Both the position numbers and the translations under genes were made by a program. Of a stretch of 64,000 nt of DNA, positions 45,735 to 57,786 are shown piece after piece (the first letter of the stretch is position 1; each line of letters begins with the position of its first letter). A model generated the notes under the pieces. The model was given only the letters and a program-made list of their open reading frames with translations, had not been told where the DNA came from and ran no database searches. The stretch lies in contig OZ025257.1 of assembly GCA_964019135.1 (NCBI GenBank), forward strand, positions 17,449,971-17,513,970. The letters run 5' to 3'. This DNA comes from Arenicola marina (lineage: Eukaryota; Annelida; Polychaeta; Arenicolidae).

Positions 45735-45930
45735 CATATCGCGTGTGTGGGAGATGGAAGGAAAACGCCATGTCCCTGGGATAATCCCTCACACTTTGCG
45801 AAGAAGGACATGGGATCTTCATCGTACGACCACAAATAACATGATTACAGCGGGGCTCGAACCACAGATCCACGTGCCGTTAGACTCTTAGGTGGCCAGA
45901 GCGCTCCACGCGAGACCGCTCTATCCCATT
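45735..45930 (-). repeat. tRNA-derived SINE, unique-region copy
   Basis: The minus strand reads a tRNA-like head with B-box GGTTCGAGCCC (about 45,862-45,852) preceded by GAGCGCTCTGGCCACC, then the body ATGAAGATCCCATGTCC and TTCGCAAAGTGTGAGG. It is related to the IR-linked SINEs but at an independent location and with a better-kept head. Confidence 0.7.
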
Positions 45931-46249
45931 TTCAAGTGACGTAGATGCAGGTTCCGGCTTAATTGCTAAATGCAGGCAGGTGAAGGATTTATATAATTAT
46001 TCAGATGAACTGATGTTTTTGAAAAAGAGATAGCCAGCAGGTGTTCGGGGCGTTGCCTTAATAATGTTTGCAATGGTATTTTTAAATAAAGACATAATAT
46101 GACTGCCCGTCATACAGCGCCAGCTATTCAATAACGTGAATGTACGTCACGAAACGTTGAATGATCGTTTTTGACTAGTTCTTAATGTTTTAAAGCGTCA
46201 TATTCTTGCATTGAAATTAATTAAACGATCCGGTTGATTGAACTTACAG

Positions 46250-46510
46250 GTTTCATCCCCAACCTTCTTTTCCAAACGCCCTAACCCCGGCCATGCCGCC
46301 GCTGTGCCCTCGTCCCTCTTTCCTCCGACCTGGCCCCGCCGCCGCTGTGCCTCCGTCCCCCTTACCCCGGCCCGTCTCCTGCCCGTCCCCATTTTCCCCG
46401 CCAGTCCCTGTTTCCCCCCCGCCCTGGCCCCGCCGTCGTACCCCTCGCCCCACCCTTCCCGTTTGCCCCGAGGCGGGAGCCCCCCATCCCCGGATGTGGC
46501 CTACATCCCT
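46250..46510 (+). repeat. C-rich, strand-asymmetric GC patch
   Basis: About 260 bp of CCCCGCCGCCGCTGTGCC-like imperfect repeats with almost no G runs on this strand, in an AT-rich surrounding. Open frames on both strands (proline/arginine-rich, glycine-rich) follow from composition alone. Confidence 0.7.
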
Positions 46511-46519
46511 CGGATCGCC

Positions 46520-49500
46520 GCTAATCAGTTCAGAAAGGGGTCATTATGGTGTTAGAAGGACGCTTTCCTCAGAGACAAAACTTGGCGAAACATCTGTTTT
46601 AGAGCATATCGAGAATGTCGGATAGAGGCGCCCCATCCCTCAGAGTTTGACCCACCATCGTCCCCATCGACCACTCTTAAGGCAATAATTGCGTAAAAAG
46701 GCTGAGCCATCACGGTCACCGGGGGTCTAAAGATCGGCGCGGGCCTGGCCGAAAGCCTGCATGAGGCGAACTTCAAGTGGCAGGCGGAGTTTTGCACTGG
46801 AGCCACTTGCGAACGGTTCGATCGAGAGTCGTTGGCGGTCCGACAAGGCGAATGGACCATTTAAATGAGGCATCGTCAGCATGGTAAGCGGTGTGGGATC
46901 TGGAAACCAATGTGTCCACGGGTCCAGTATATATGGCTCGTTACTGGTGTTTTACTGGCGATTAGGGTCCCAGCCGGTGTGTTGACGTTGACATGGCGAA
47001 AGAATCAGTCATGTTCATAACTTCAGAATACCCACCAATCGGGTGTGAGAAATAGGTCGATGCTATAAAAGTTTTTTCAAAAAAATGGCGAACGCATAAA
47101 CTATACTTCCAATTATTCGCAGAAATCACATATTAGGATCGAGGATACTTTGTACAAAACAGACCTCCGTGTGGGTCAAGACAACAATTTCATTAAAGAT
47201 AGTTTTTGTCCGTTGCTGTCTGTAAGCCGCAAAATAATACATCTATTAGGGATTGAACGCACAACCAAACTTCCGGTTTCTTTGTGATCTGGTGGCTTTG
47301 AATGAGCCTACATTTGTACACTCAAGCCAAATTTGCTACAATTTCACCTTTAATGAGGAGGACTGTTTGATACAGAGGTACCAAATGCTGTAACATGAGC
47401 AACCTAAGAAGACTTTCTTCCTCGTGGCATTTTTTTCTTTTGCATCCTGCCTGTCTTTCTGTAACCGGCCAATGCCACATTGTAAGGCAGTGCTGTGATG
47501 TATATATCCCACGCCATATCGTCCATAACGGCTGGGCTTGTGGTGAATAACACTAGCCCACACAATGGGATGGCGGTGTCAGAGGCAAACACTGGGGCAG
47601 TCGGTCGATCTATGGTGGTGCGCCGTCGGCTCTCCTTTAGATTGCTACACGGGGACAGCGGACACCGCGGGTCACCTCACAGAGAGCTGCAGATACTCAA
47701 CTTCCGTGGCTTGGACAATGGACGACTTCCTTCAAGGAATATTACCACGTCATTAAATAGACCCCATGAGACTGGCGATTCAACCTCGGTCATAACTCTT
47801 ATGAGGTAGTTCTTTTCTCTAAGCCGGTAGTACGGGCGCGATGCAAATAGCAACCCGGATGCTAAAATCACGTTTCACTCATAAATGAAGGATTTATATA
47901 TATATATATAATATTTGTCTCAGAAGAAGGTGGGTCCAACAGAGAGGCCAATTTGCATCGAGTATCAGTAGCACCTGCACTGAAATGATGACAAATATCA
48001 CATAAATATAATATCATTTGTATATAATATATCGCATGACACGCAATCACTGAACGATTCAGTATTGTTGAATATAGGGACACATACAGAATAAATAAAA
48101 TTGCTGATCGATTAACGGGGATTGGCTGAGAGGGCTTAGGGGACGCTTGGGGCTCAGGCTGATATAAATAGAAGTGGTGGAAAATATCGGACCGCTACCG
48201 TGACGTCATCATCAGCTGGAATGCGCTACCTCTATGACTAGGGCAGTGGTTAGCGTTCAACAGTTATCAGATTAATATAAAATCTGTCCTTCTGGGAATG
48301 AACTTTGGTTTCATAGTTTTAATAAACAATCATGATCGCTGGTCTTTGTTTCCTCTTAAACACGACCATCAACTCGATATTACTCCCCAACAGTTAGTCG
48401 TTATAGACAGTTCCAGATACACCAGGCGACATCTATCGTCAAAAATATACACTGCGTGCTACGGGTTAGAAGCAGATTCTCGCATGCGTTTACCATGCAT
48501 GCCTATGGAGTTAGTTCATGTGCCTGGCTTCAACGTTTCTTTCGTCAGGGGAAGGTTTGTTCTATGGCATTGTTATTTACAGAACAAACACGCAAGATGT
48601 CTCCATAAACTTTCTTGTCAGTATTATATTATATAATGGAATCACAGCTTATATGTCACTAAATTTGGAACAGTTTAATTTCCTATCTGTTCGGCTTCCC
48701 GTTCGACAATCCTGGTTGCTACGCAACAAGGCCACTTCAGTGCACTCGGATTCGTATTGAAAAGACAGTGTATACCGATCCATATAATCGTTTTATAACA
48801 AGTTATAAATGGTACACATCTGGAACCAAGTTATGTTTTCTGTACAAGATATATCCCTGAATCAGATATGAAACATATCTGGACAAAATAGTCACCGATC
48901 ATTATTTCCGAACTGAAGAACAGCAGCACACCGAGAATATGGCCGCTTTCCTGCCACGCGCAGCGTTGTGACAGTAGTTAGGTTCGCCGGTTGGCATTTA
49001 TATCAGCTGTTTCCTCTGTTTTAATGCCTCCATCTCGTCCTTAAAATGGTATTATTTGATAGTCAAGATATTTATCTGTACAAAGTGGGCTTTGGTTTTT
49101 TTGTTGACCTATGATAAACTGTTGAAAATTATGATAAGTCAGTACTCGCCTTTTGCATGTTATGCAGCACAGAGCGAGCTAGAGTTACCCGAAACACGCG
49201 AACGCCAGAATTTTCCCTGGAACGGTCTATTGACTGAAATTTATCTCGCGGGTAACCTCAGCTTGCCATTGAACAGTGAGCATTTAAAACTCGCGGGTTA
49301 GCGAGCTGCGGAGACGGTGGCACGTGATCGATGACAGGTATCACCCTCACAGACGCATACAACATGAAGACATATTAAATTACGTCAAAGAGCACCGGGT
49401 CAATGCTATCAACTCACATGGTAGAAATCGGTGATCCTTAGCCCAGCTCACTTTTCATGAAACCATTAACTGAATACGCTATTGAGAATTGCTTCACGAT

Positions 49501-50460
49501 ACGTGGCATGGTATGTCCCAGAAAACCAGAAACTCCGAGTAACGGGACTCTCTTCCAGCCTTGATCTTTAGCGCTGATGCGATATGCTCCTAGCGGGGTA
49601 GGGGGGGGATAGCTTTTCTCCTGCCACTTTTTGCACCCGGGTCGAATGCGTGCGCATTCATTCAGTATGCAGATTTTTGCATTTTCCCGATGCAGATTTT
49701 TCAACGTGTAATTAACCATTCCGTTTTCGTACAATCACAGCGCTAAATATTTTAAAATACCTCAAGCTCGAAAACATATATACGGTACCATTAGCAGAGT
49801 AAATCCTGAAAGGGGTATATTTGATTGCAAACTTCAATTTTCAAGTATGAATGATAATTCTGATGGTTAAATGTGACGCAAAGGGACTATAGGGTAAGCG
49901 GAACGCCCTCTGCGGAGGATGTGGAAACAGAGCGCTATACAAAGCCCCGCTCTACGTGTTGGAGCTAACTAATTAATGTCAAACGAGAGTGTTGCTCATC
50001 GATACGCCGGATCCTGTGTGTTTGTATTTTCGAGAGCATTTAGCGACCGCCATTAGGATAAGAATATGGTCTTTAAAAACTTGTGCATATCATTACTATT
50101 TAGCTAAAGTATTTTGAGATAAACAACTTCAAATTCAAATGCATTGGCTTCAAAATCTGTCACTCTGATTCCGGAGAGACCAATGATAAATAATAAACAT
50201 ATCGACACACATGTACACCAAAAAATTCACATGACCATGCGATTGCAAAACCGTGGACACATGAGCGATAATACCGGTCCTTCAGGCCGTTTATTGATTT
50301 TTGGGGCTATGCCGGACTTATTTCGGCCAACTATGATTGGCTTATATTTAGACTGAATTAAACACAATCCATGGGGCTCGCCGATAGGCTGCGAGTCATT
50401 CCAAACTGCCATGTGGGACGTAACGCTTCGTCCGCACAAATTTGGCACTTCGAATCCTAT
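46520..50460. other. Unique region, no gene recognised
   Basis: Several short open frames occur, none with a motif I can name. The one with some exon character is on the minus strand at about 47,404-47,690 (..FASDTAIPLCGLVLFTTSPAVMDDMAW.., ending in a basic tail and TAG). (TA)n-like runs occur at about 47,894-47,912. Confidence 0.45.
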
Positions 50461-50463
50461 TTA

Positions 50464-50686
50464 GATGACTGTGAGGAACAACTGATGGGTCGAATGTTTC
50501 AACGACTACGTGATTAAACCATATCATCTTCGGAAAAGTACCTAAGATAAAAATAACACAAAAGTCTTCGATTAAGATGACTGTGAGAAACAACTGATTG
50601 GTCGAATGTTTCAACGACTACGTGATTAAACCATATCATCTTCGGAAAACTACCTAAGATAAGAATAACACAAAAATCGTCCTCAA
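50464..50686. repeat. 112-bp tandem duplication, two units
   Basis: GATGACTGTGAGGAACAACT at 50,464 recurs as GATGACTGTGAGAAACAACT at 50,576. Each is followed by TCGAATGTTTCAACGACTAC and CATATCATCTTCGG, with about 5% difference. Confidence 0.9.
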
Positions 50687-52989
50687 CGCAACGTACCGCC
50701 CGCTTTTCGATTGGCATGGTGGGGTATTATCGCTCACCTTCCTATTTACTTTCGTAAACAACAGAGATCTGTGTGTTATTTTCGTAACTCTGCCAGGTCT
50801 ACAGACTTTATCCTTGACAAATTTAGTGCAGGCTCACCTGGCTACATATTTTAATCTCCTTATTTGCATTGTCTGGTTGCGACATGACTCACGAGTAGCC
50901 TTTTACTGTAGCAGTACTCAGTGACAGACTGACGCTGTCTGATTGAGTTTTGCGTCACGCCGATCGCACTATCGGCCCTATTTATCGATCTAGTACCTTC
51001 AGCTCCGAAGGCGAAAGAGTACGTCAGCACTAAATAACACATTAATATGTATAGGTGTCACCTAAATGGCGAGCGAAGTAGTACCGCCATCTGACCGTCA
51101 ATGTTAAAACTTAACATGCAGGATTTTTCCATAAGAAAGATTTAGATGTTTTCCATGCACCCGGATGATGCATTTGGATTCTTATTCAATTATATACAAT
51201 GATATAGTATGACGTGATTATATATGTTGTGTGGGTCACCCTAGACCTCCAGTATTAACGGTACATTGTCGACAATCTAATATTGCTATAATTTAATACC
51301 CTTAATATTGAAACAGATACAACAGAGTGATCATTAAATTTATATATTTTGAAGAGACTAGGACTCGCCAAATCAGACAGTAATATTTTCAATGGATCTA
51401 TGTATTTAGATGCTATTGATATAAATACAAATACCTGTAAAATGGCATGTTGTTTACAACACTTCCTTTATGATATTGAGATATCTCGCGAGGAAATGTG
51501 TTGATAAATTATATATATAACATTGTATTGCATTTGTTTGCTTCTTTACAGGTAGGTACATATTATAACCCCATATATATAGATCTACTACCAAGATCAA
51601 GCACATTTTCATGAGAATATGTTGAATTGTGTATTTTCTGCTTGAACAAATCGAAGAGCTATAAGAATGGCAACTGTAATAATAACACGAATATTATATG
51701 AGGCATAAAATGCTGACCCTACTTTTCTAACTTGGACAACATTATATACAAGTTAACGAATGTGTTTAATTTGTATAATGGCAATGAGATTAGTAAACTA
51801 ATGATGATTTATTTTGGAAAGTAAAGTAAATAATATTAAATGAACTGCAAATACATGTATTAGTAGAGAATAAATACATGGTATGTACATGTAGGCAAAA
51901 TGGGAAATATCACAATTGAGATATTTTATAAAATGATTATACGTTTCAAAATCTGTATGCATACTTGTATATCATTCAATAATCCTTTACCTGGCACTTT
52001 ACAGACTAGCCCCCCGAACACTAAACAATTTATCAATCAGGTATACCTTGAGCAAAGTATGCTTGTGTAGTCAACACAATGTCACACATGTCATGCCAGT
52101 AGATCTCTAATATCAAATGAATGAAACTTAAACTAGTCACTATGGTCGTTCCTAAAATCAGGGATCTTTGTTATCGTCATTAAAGAACAGTCACTCAATA
52201 GTAGATGTGAAGAATACTGACTTGTTTCTATCTACAATGCCTCGAATGCAACTGGTGTTTTCACATAAATTGCCTTTGTTAAACTGAGTTGTATTTCGCA
52301 ACAAATCTGAACAAGGCAAGTAATATAATATAGTGAGCTTAGCCTTGAAATGTTAAATGTCATGTTAGCAACTATTGATGGGCTAAGAATTTGTATACTG
52401 ACTCAATGCCAGTCCATGGTAATGGATATTGTGTAATTTTCTATGGTCACACTGCATATGAATGGAACTGTGAAGTCCACAGATTTAATAATTTATCTCA
52501 ACCACTTAGCTTTTGTCTACCAGGTTTCCTTTGTTTAATAGATTGTTATGCCAAAAGATTATTTTTTCAACAGATTTAATTTTCAAGGTGAAGACCTTGG
52601 CACTTATTCAAATGCAATATTTCGTTTTTTACCTTTCCTCAATTCATGGCCGTCTTTGTGCACTTTTTATGAGTACCTTTTTTTACTTCAATTGCTTCTT
52701 TTCTTCACCAAGTTCTTTTCCATTTACAAATTATTCTAGTCAAAATAGGCAGAACATGTGGTGGTCAAAGAATTCCTTATTTGATCAACTATTGTTTTCT
52801 CCGAAAAGCCCTTGACTCTTCTACCAAGCCAATTATTATTTACTTGACTTATCTCAGCGAATTGCCTCTTTTGTCCTTTTTTTGCTTCAATAGCTTGTTT
52901 TCTCAACAAATTTGCAGTGGCTCTAAAGATTGGGTTGCTTTTTGTGAATTTCACTTTCTTCATTCATGAATGTTTTTCCTTTCGTATCA

Positions 52990-53490
52990 TTATCTCTCTT
53001 GTATCGAACGGCTTTGTCAGGATTTATTCCACAACACTGACAAGGACTCGTCTTGCTACGCTACAAGGGTGTATGCTTAGCCCGCTGTTGTTGGCGTTGT
53101 ATATCAGCGAATACATTGACATGCTCTCCGAGGCGCACTGTCCAGACATGTTACTAGGGCGAGTTTGGTCCTAACTGCGAGATGCCGGCATACTGACAGG
53201 AAAAGCTTTGTCCTGACTTTGGCATAAGTCGCCATACTGTATTTCAGTGCTTTAGCCTAACTTAGACGAGTCGCCATCATATCCTGGATTTGGCAGAAGT
53301 CAAAATACTACAATTCAGAGCTTATCGTAACTTTGGCATGCGTCGGTATACCGGCAGGAAGAATTCTGTTCTAACCCCGACATGTCCGAACATTGTATGG
53401 CAGGGCTTTCGTTTGCAGCGCTGTATCCTTACTTAGACATACGTGGGCCATTACAGCGCTTATTTCAGAACATGGAAGTGGTTCCTTTGA
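52990..53490 (+). repeat. RT fossil and degenerate ~40-bp repeats, right duplicate
   Basis: The counterpart of 1,985-2,480, with the same QGCMLSPLLLALYISEYI block. Confidence 0.7.
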
Positions 53491-54285
53491 CATAACTCAA
53501 AGAAGTTAAAACGTTTATTTCAATTTTATTTTATTACCCTTCAGATATACATTGATACCAAGTAATTAATAATACCTGAATAAATATACATAAAAAATAA
53601 TGTTGAGATTATGGCCTTATTGCTAAGTCACTAGGCCGTAGTGTGCAAGAAGAGAAGACCGGTGGCTATACTTGATCATATATATTTTATATATATATGA
53701 ATATTCGAAAAGAAACCAAAAACCATTCGCACGCCTCTCAATATTTTATAATTATGTACCCGCTTAGTTCGACATAATATTAACGTAGTCCGGTAATGCA
53801 TCATTTTTCACTTAATGGTAGATGTATCTCTCCGCCAAGCTGCGTGCTCTGGTCATATAAACCGACAGATGTGATTTACCCCTGTTTGCACCTGGTCACT
53901 GAAGCAAACGCGTACCAATTAAAAGACTTTGAATGGACGCAATGACATGCAATATGTATTTTTACCAAGACACCGAAATACCATTGCCTTCTATGTATGA
54001 TTAAACTGTGAAATCTCATATATATGTTAATAAAAAATAATGTTTTATCTATATATGTATATATATATATATATATATATTAAATTATTGCATGCAACAT
54101 AACTATATCAATATCAGTGTTGTCGGGCTACAATCTCTTCCAACAAAAGGGCTGTGTCGACATTCTTTGAGGGACCTTTTTTCATTATCTAATTAGCATA
54201 TTCCTTAATGCCGCAAGTTGGAACCACGCCGACCTACGTAACAACATTAAAGTCTTGGACCGAGTCACGTGGACAGGTAGTTTCT

Positions 54286-55227
54286 CTAACTGATAAAGTA
54301 AGGATTTAACCTCCCTACTGAAGACCCTTGTGTCTTTTCTGGTCGATAGTTGCATTGAAATATCTCGATGACCTGCCCTGCCCTCTTGGCTGACTCCCAG
54401 ACGTCGCCCAGCTCCTTCTTCCACCTGCCTTTGTCCGGGTAGTTGTCCAGCAGGATGATGTTGTCCATGCTGGCCATCTGCCGGAAGTTATTGTAGTCCG
54501 CAAGACACACTGGGTTTGTGTGGCCCCCATCGATGGATATGACGTCACATTTCACTGCGGGATTCGCTTGGCGGAACGCCGGAATCGATGTCGTAGAATC
54601 GCCCCACGTGACCGTCAGTCTCCCTGGAAACCGTTGCTGTAGGTAATCGGCCATCGGGTGTGCGTAGCCATGTTTACCGATGTCAAAGGAGTACACAGTG
54701 GTGTTGGGGTTAGCCTGTAGCCACATAAAACTGCTGTGGCCACCATTAAACCCGGTCTCACATACCGTCCTGACAAACGGCGCTCGCACTATATGGTAAT
54801 AGGCGATAAACTCTTCTATGTAGTTTGCACTTGAGCCCTCCCGTATGCCACCCACCGCCTTTAACCTTTCCCTAAACTGATCATACTCCCGTTGGAATGT
54901 GTCAGGAAAAGGATTATCCTTGTCCACGTTCTTGAATAGATCTTGACAACGCGTCAGGGCGTTCGGTGCAAAAGAAAAAATATCATCCCAGTTCCATGTT
55001 TGTCTGAGTGGACTGACAAGTCCCTCGGGTCGGCTGGGTGGCGGGCCTAGTACGATGGAACCCAAGGCCGCCGTGGTCCGGGAGTAACCACTGTGACCGG
55101 TGCTGTACAGATAAAGGACGCCGAGGAGAACGAGGGCTGAGAAGACGAACCACAGACTGACTCTTTTGGGGATACGCCATTCTGAACTGCGAGTACCGGG
55201 TTTGCCCGAGCTTGGCTCCTGCATCAT
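54286..55227 (-). CDS. Type II membrane class I SAM-dependent methyltransferase (Methyltransf_24-like), copy D, intact
   Basis: One open frame of 313 residues from the conserved MMQEPSSGKPG start at 55,227; an in-frame ATG four codons upstream (55,239) is possible. It has the same architecture as the gene at 19,415: a basic tail, one hydrophobic segment (VSLWFVFSALVLLGVLYLYS), a stem with PPPSRPEGL, and a methyltransferase domain with CETGFNGGHSSFMWL, YSFDIGKHGYAHPM, GDSTTSIPAF, CDVISIDGGH and IILLDNYPD, ending FQCNYRPEK...VGRLNPYFIS. It differs from copy C near the C-terminus (DKGRWKKELG instead of DNRYGWMQKLG). It is the undamaged partner of the frameshifted copy A at 3,277-4,190, so the block duplication supplied a spare. 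The substrate is unknown. Confidence 0.85.
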   Translation of the reverse strand: MMQEPSSGKPGTRSSEWRIPKRVSLWFVFSALVLLGVLYLYSTGHSGYSRTTAALGSIVLGPPPSRPEGLVSPLRQTWNWDDIFSFAPNALTRCQDLFKNVDKDNPFPDTFQREYDQFRERLKAVGGIREGSSANYIEEFIAYYHIVRAPFVRTVCETGFNGGHSSFMWLQANPNTTVYSFDIGKHGYAHPMADYLQQRFPGRLTVTWGDSTTSIPAFRQANPAVKCDVISIDGGHTNPVCLADYNNFRQMASMDNIILLDNYPDKGRWKKELGDVWESAKRAGQVIEIFQCNYRPEKTQGSSVGRLNPYFIS

Positions 55228-55914
55228 GACGAATAACACGCGTTAGTCTCGGCCAAATGCTTCAATCCTTATAACATGGATGTAGCATAGGTAAGTAATT
55301 GAATTTAATAACATTTGCATCATTTCAGTCGGCTGCGATATGCGATATGCGATGATTGGCTAAGCCCCCACCCACCATCTCCCCACCATAGACTCACATA
55401 GAGCGTCAAACAAAACACGTGGCCATTGAAATCGATCATTGAGCTGCGCTTGAATAAGCTTAGCCGGCTGTTGTTTGCATTGCATATCAGCGAATACATT
55501 GGCATGCTCTCCGAGGCGCATTGTCCATGCATAAGTCAGGAGGAGCTCTGACCTATCTGCGACATGTCGGCATTCTGCAGGACGGAGGATTCTACAACTC
55601 CTGACTTTTCTAATATAACGTCATGTGCTGGATGCAAGAATGGCTGCACGAGGGTGGGTGGGAGATTTTATCCAGCGATTCTTGTTGCCAAACCAAAGGA
55701 CAATGTCGGGAAATAAGTATTGATCTAGTTGCACATTTTGGAACTCTCACCAGTACAAAGCCCCATACCTGTGTTCAAGGGCTTGAATGCTCGAATGCTT
55801 AAAATGTTCTAACAATTGTCAAAATCAGAAACATAGACGGTCTAGTTTTCCCGTATGTTGGAATCCTTCCAGATCTATCAAGTGGTATGAACGCTATCTT
55901 ATGACCTCTAAGAC

Positions 55915-55988
55915 GTGCAGACTTTGTTGGGGAGGCGCCATTTGAATTTGTGCTTGATACTTTGGCCCAAGCTAGGCTCTTGCATCAT
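55915..55988 (-). pseudogene. Relic of a second methyltransferase 5' end (right duplicate)
   Basis: Same as 4,879-4,951: MMQEPSLGQS...KWRLPN on the minus strand, then divergence. Confidence 0.6.
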
Positions 55989-56039
55989 ATTAACTTAATA
56001 TATAACTCATTAAAGAGTTATGAAGTTAACGCAGTTAAC

Positions 56040-56560
56040 AAGTTAACACTTGTGGAATTACTTTTTATCACTTTGGATGGTAGGCGATTACTTGATAAGG
56101 GTTAAAACCTGCACGATGCACGCACACTCCCACCAATTCCTGGTCTCATGTGGGTTGCACTTCATGGCTCTGTCACGCGTCGGGTACCAGTGGGTATGAG
56201 CAGCCATGTATCAGGGCTAAGCGTTAACATGTCTCCTGCTTTTTGGGTTTAACTTTCGCATACTACGTTTGAACTAAAATGTCTAGCGCTCACATACCTT
56301 CCCATATCTTGTGCACCAGTCGCCTTTAAACCACATATGTATATATCAGTATGTCGTAACCAAGAAACGCACAGCTAGACAACTAGGCAGCGAGGCAGGC
56401 CATTTAAATCGATAACCATCAAGTATTTTGTGTGACGTCATGTTTCAGTGTTCTGCGCCATGTAACTATGGCAACCACTGTTTATTGAAGGGGTCGCATG
56501 GCGGTTTGGATCAGATTACAGTTCAGCGGCAAGTAGCCCTAGCTAACACTGAGCCAGATT
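56040..56560. repeat. Interspersed repeat R1, right duplicate
   Basis: The counterpart of 5,000-5,530. Confidence 0.6.
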
Positions 56561-57611
56561 AAGTAGTGCGTTGTATTGTATGAGAGTTTTGCTGTGGCAC
56601 TAACCGAGCAAGAAAAGACAATGACATTAACTAGATGAATTACTAGTGTGTTTGAATCCCTCGTCAATAGCAAAAAAATAATTACATATTTTAACTCACA
56701 TAAACTAAATAATTGTGTTCATAAGTAATATATCGAAGTACGCCATGGTCATACACTTTAAATCCTCTGCATTCTGAAAGATATTTTATCGGGCATATCA
56801 TCATTTCTAGTATCGCTTTTCAATTAAAAGAGTATTCACTGGTCATAAATTGAAACTCCAGACGCTATGTTCTCTATGGTTAATCGATAATTGAAATTTC
56901 TCATGCAGTACTTTAGTCTCTTAATAAAGAATATTACATTACTTCGTACGAGTGATATGGAGAAGCCTGAATTCGTGAACGATATATATCCATATTTGCA
57001 TTTATCTTTAGTTTAAATGGTAAGCGGAAAAACAAATATCATATAATGTAATTGAAAATGATATCTCGCAATAAAACTTTGACCTTTTTGGGGTTTCACA
57101 TCTCCACTCATACGCAGGACAAAGTATTTAGGGGCAAGTTGGAGCTTGCTATTCCTATAAATGAAGTCGGACCTGTCAACGGTTTTACAAGGTACGACGT
57201 TTCCATTACATTACGTTTCGAAACCTGCGCAGTTGATTAGGTATTAGCTCTTATATGTTAGGCAGCTTAAAGCCACGATTTCCTGATCGTAGATATATTA
57301 TTCAGTATTATCTACACCTGGCAGTATGATTGTTACATTGTTACAACAAACATCATTATCGGCGCACTGATCAAGAAAAATCAGACTGTATACGTTAACG
57401 AATGATTTCAAAACGAACTATTGTCGCGGTGTTGTCAAATGGTTCCATGAGTGTCGATTAAATATCGACTAAAGCCGTTCTCTTCTGAGGCGGCGCCACT
57501 GCGTCATTAAACACTCAACCACCAGAACGAGGCCGGACGTGTGTAGAAGACGCCGTAGATCAGTTGCATGGAGACGACGGGCGAGCCGAGGCGGGCGGTG
57601 GCGGCCATTTC

Positions 57612-57786
57612 GTGGCAATGAGAAGGGTCACTTTGAAAGTTAATAGGAGCCGTGTCTCCGAAATAAGCCCTTACTCTTTGCGAAAATACAAGATGTCATG
57701 GCATCTTCATCCAACATGGACATTTAGAATTCGAACCCCGAATCGAATAAGCGGATGCACTAGTAATCACGTGGTTACTGCGCAAA
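57612..57786 (-). repeat. tRNA-derived SINE, right duplicate
   Basis: The counterpart of 6,576-6,755, with B-box-like GGTTCGAATTC on the minus strand. Confidence 0.65.

Noticed and set aside
45850-45915. Possible functional tRNA gene on the minus strand
   Set aside because: The B-box is good, but the cloverleaf is not convincing and the sequence continues into a SINE body shared with other copies.
46198-46625. Proline/arginine-rich and glycine-rich frames on opposite strands
   Set aside because: Composition effect of the C-rich patch; both strands are open simultaneously.
47404-47592. Minus-strand frame FASDTAIPLCGLVLFTTSPA..., possible exon
   Set aside because: No family recognised, no convincing partner exons found nearby; kept only as a remark in the region entry.
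48298-48636. 112-codon plus-strand frame
   Set aside because: No recognisable domain or signal; length is not exceptional for AT-moderate non-coding DNA.
49438-49734. 98-codon minus-strand frame with RIRPGCKKWQEKSYPPP
   Set aside because: No motif, no splice-site support, and not part of either gene family in the window.
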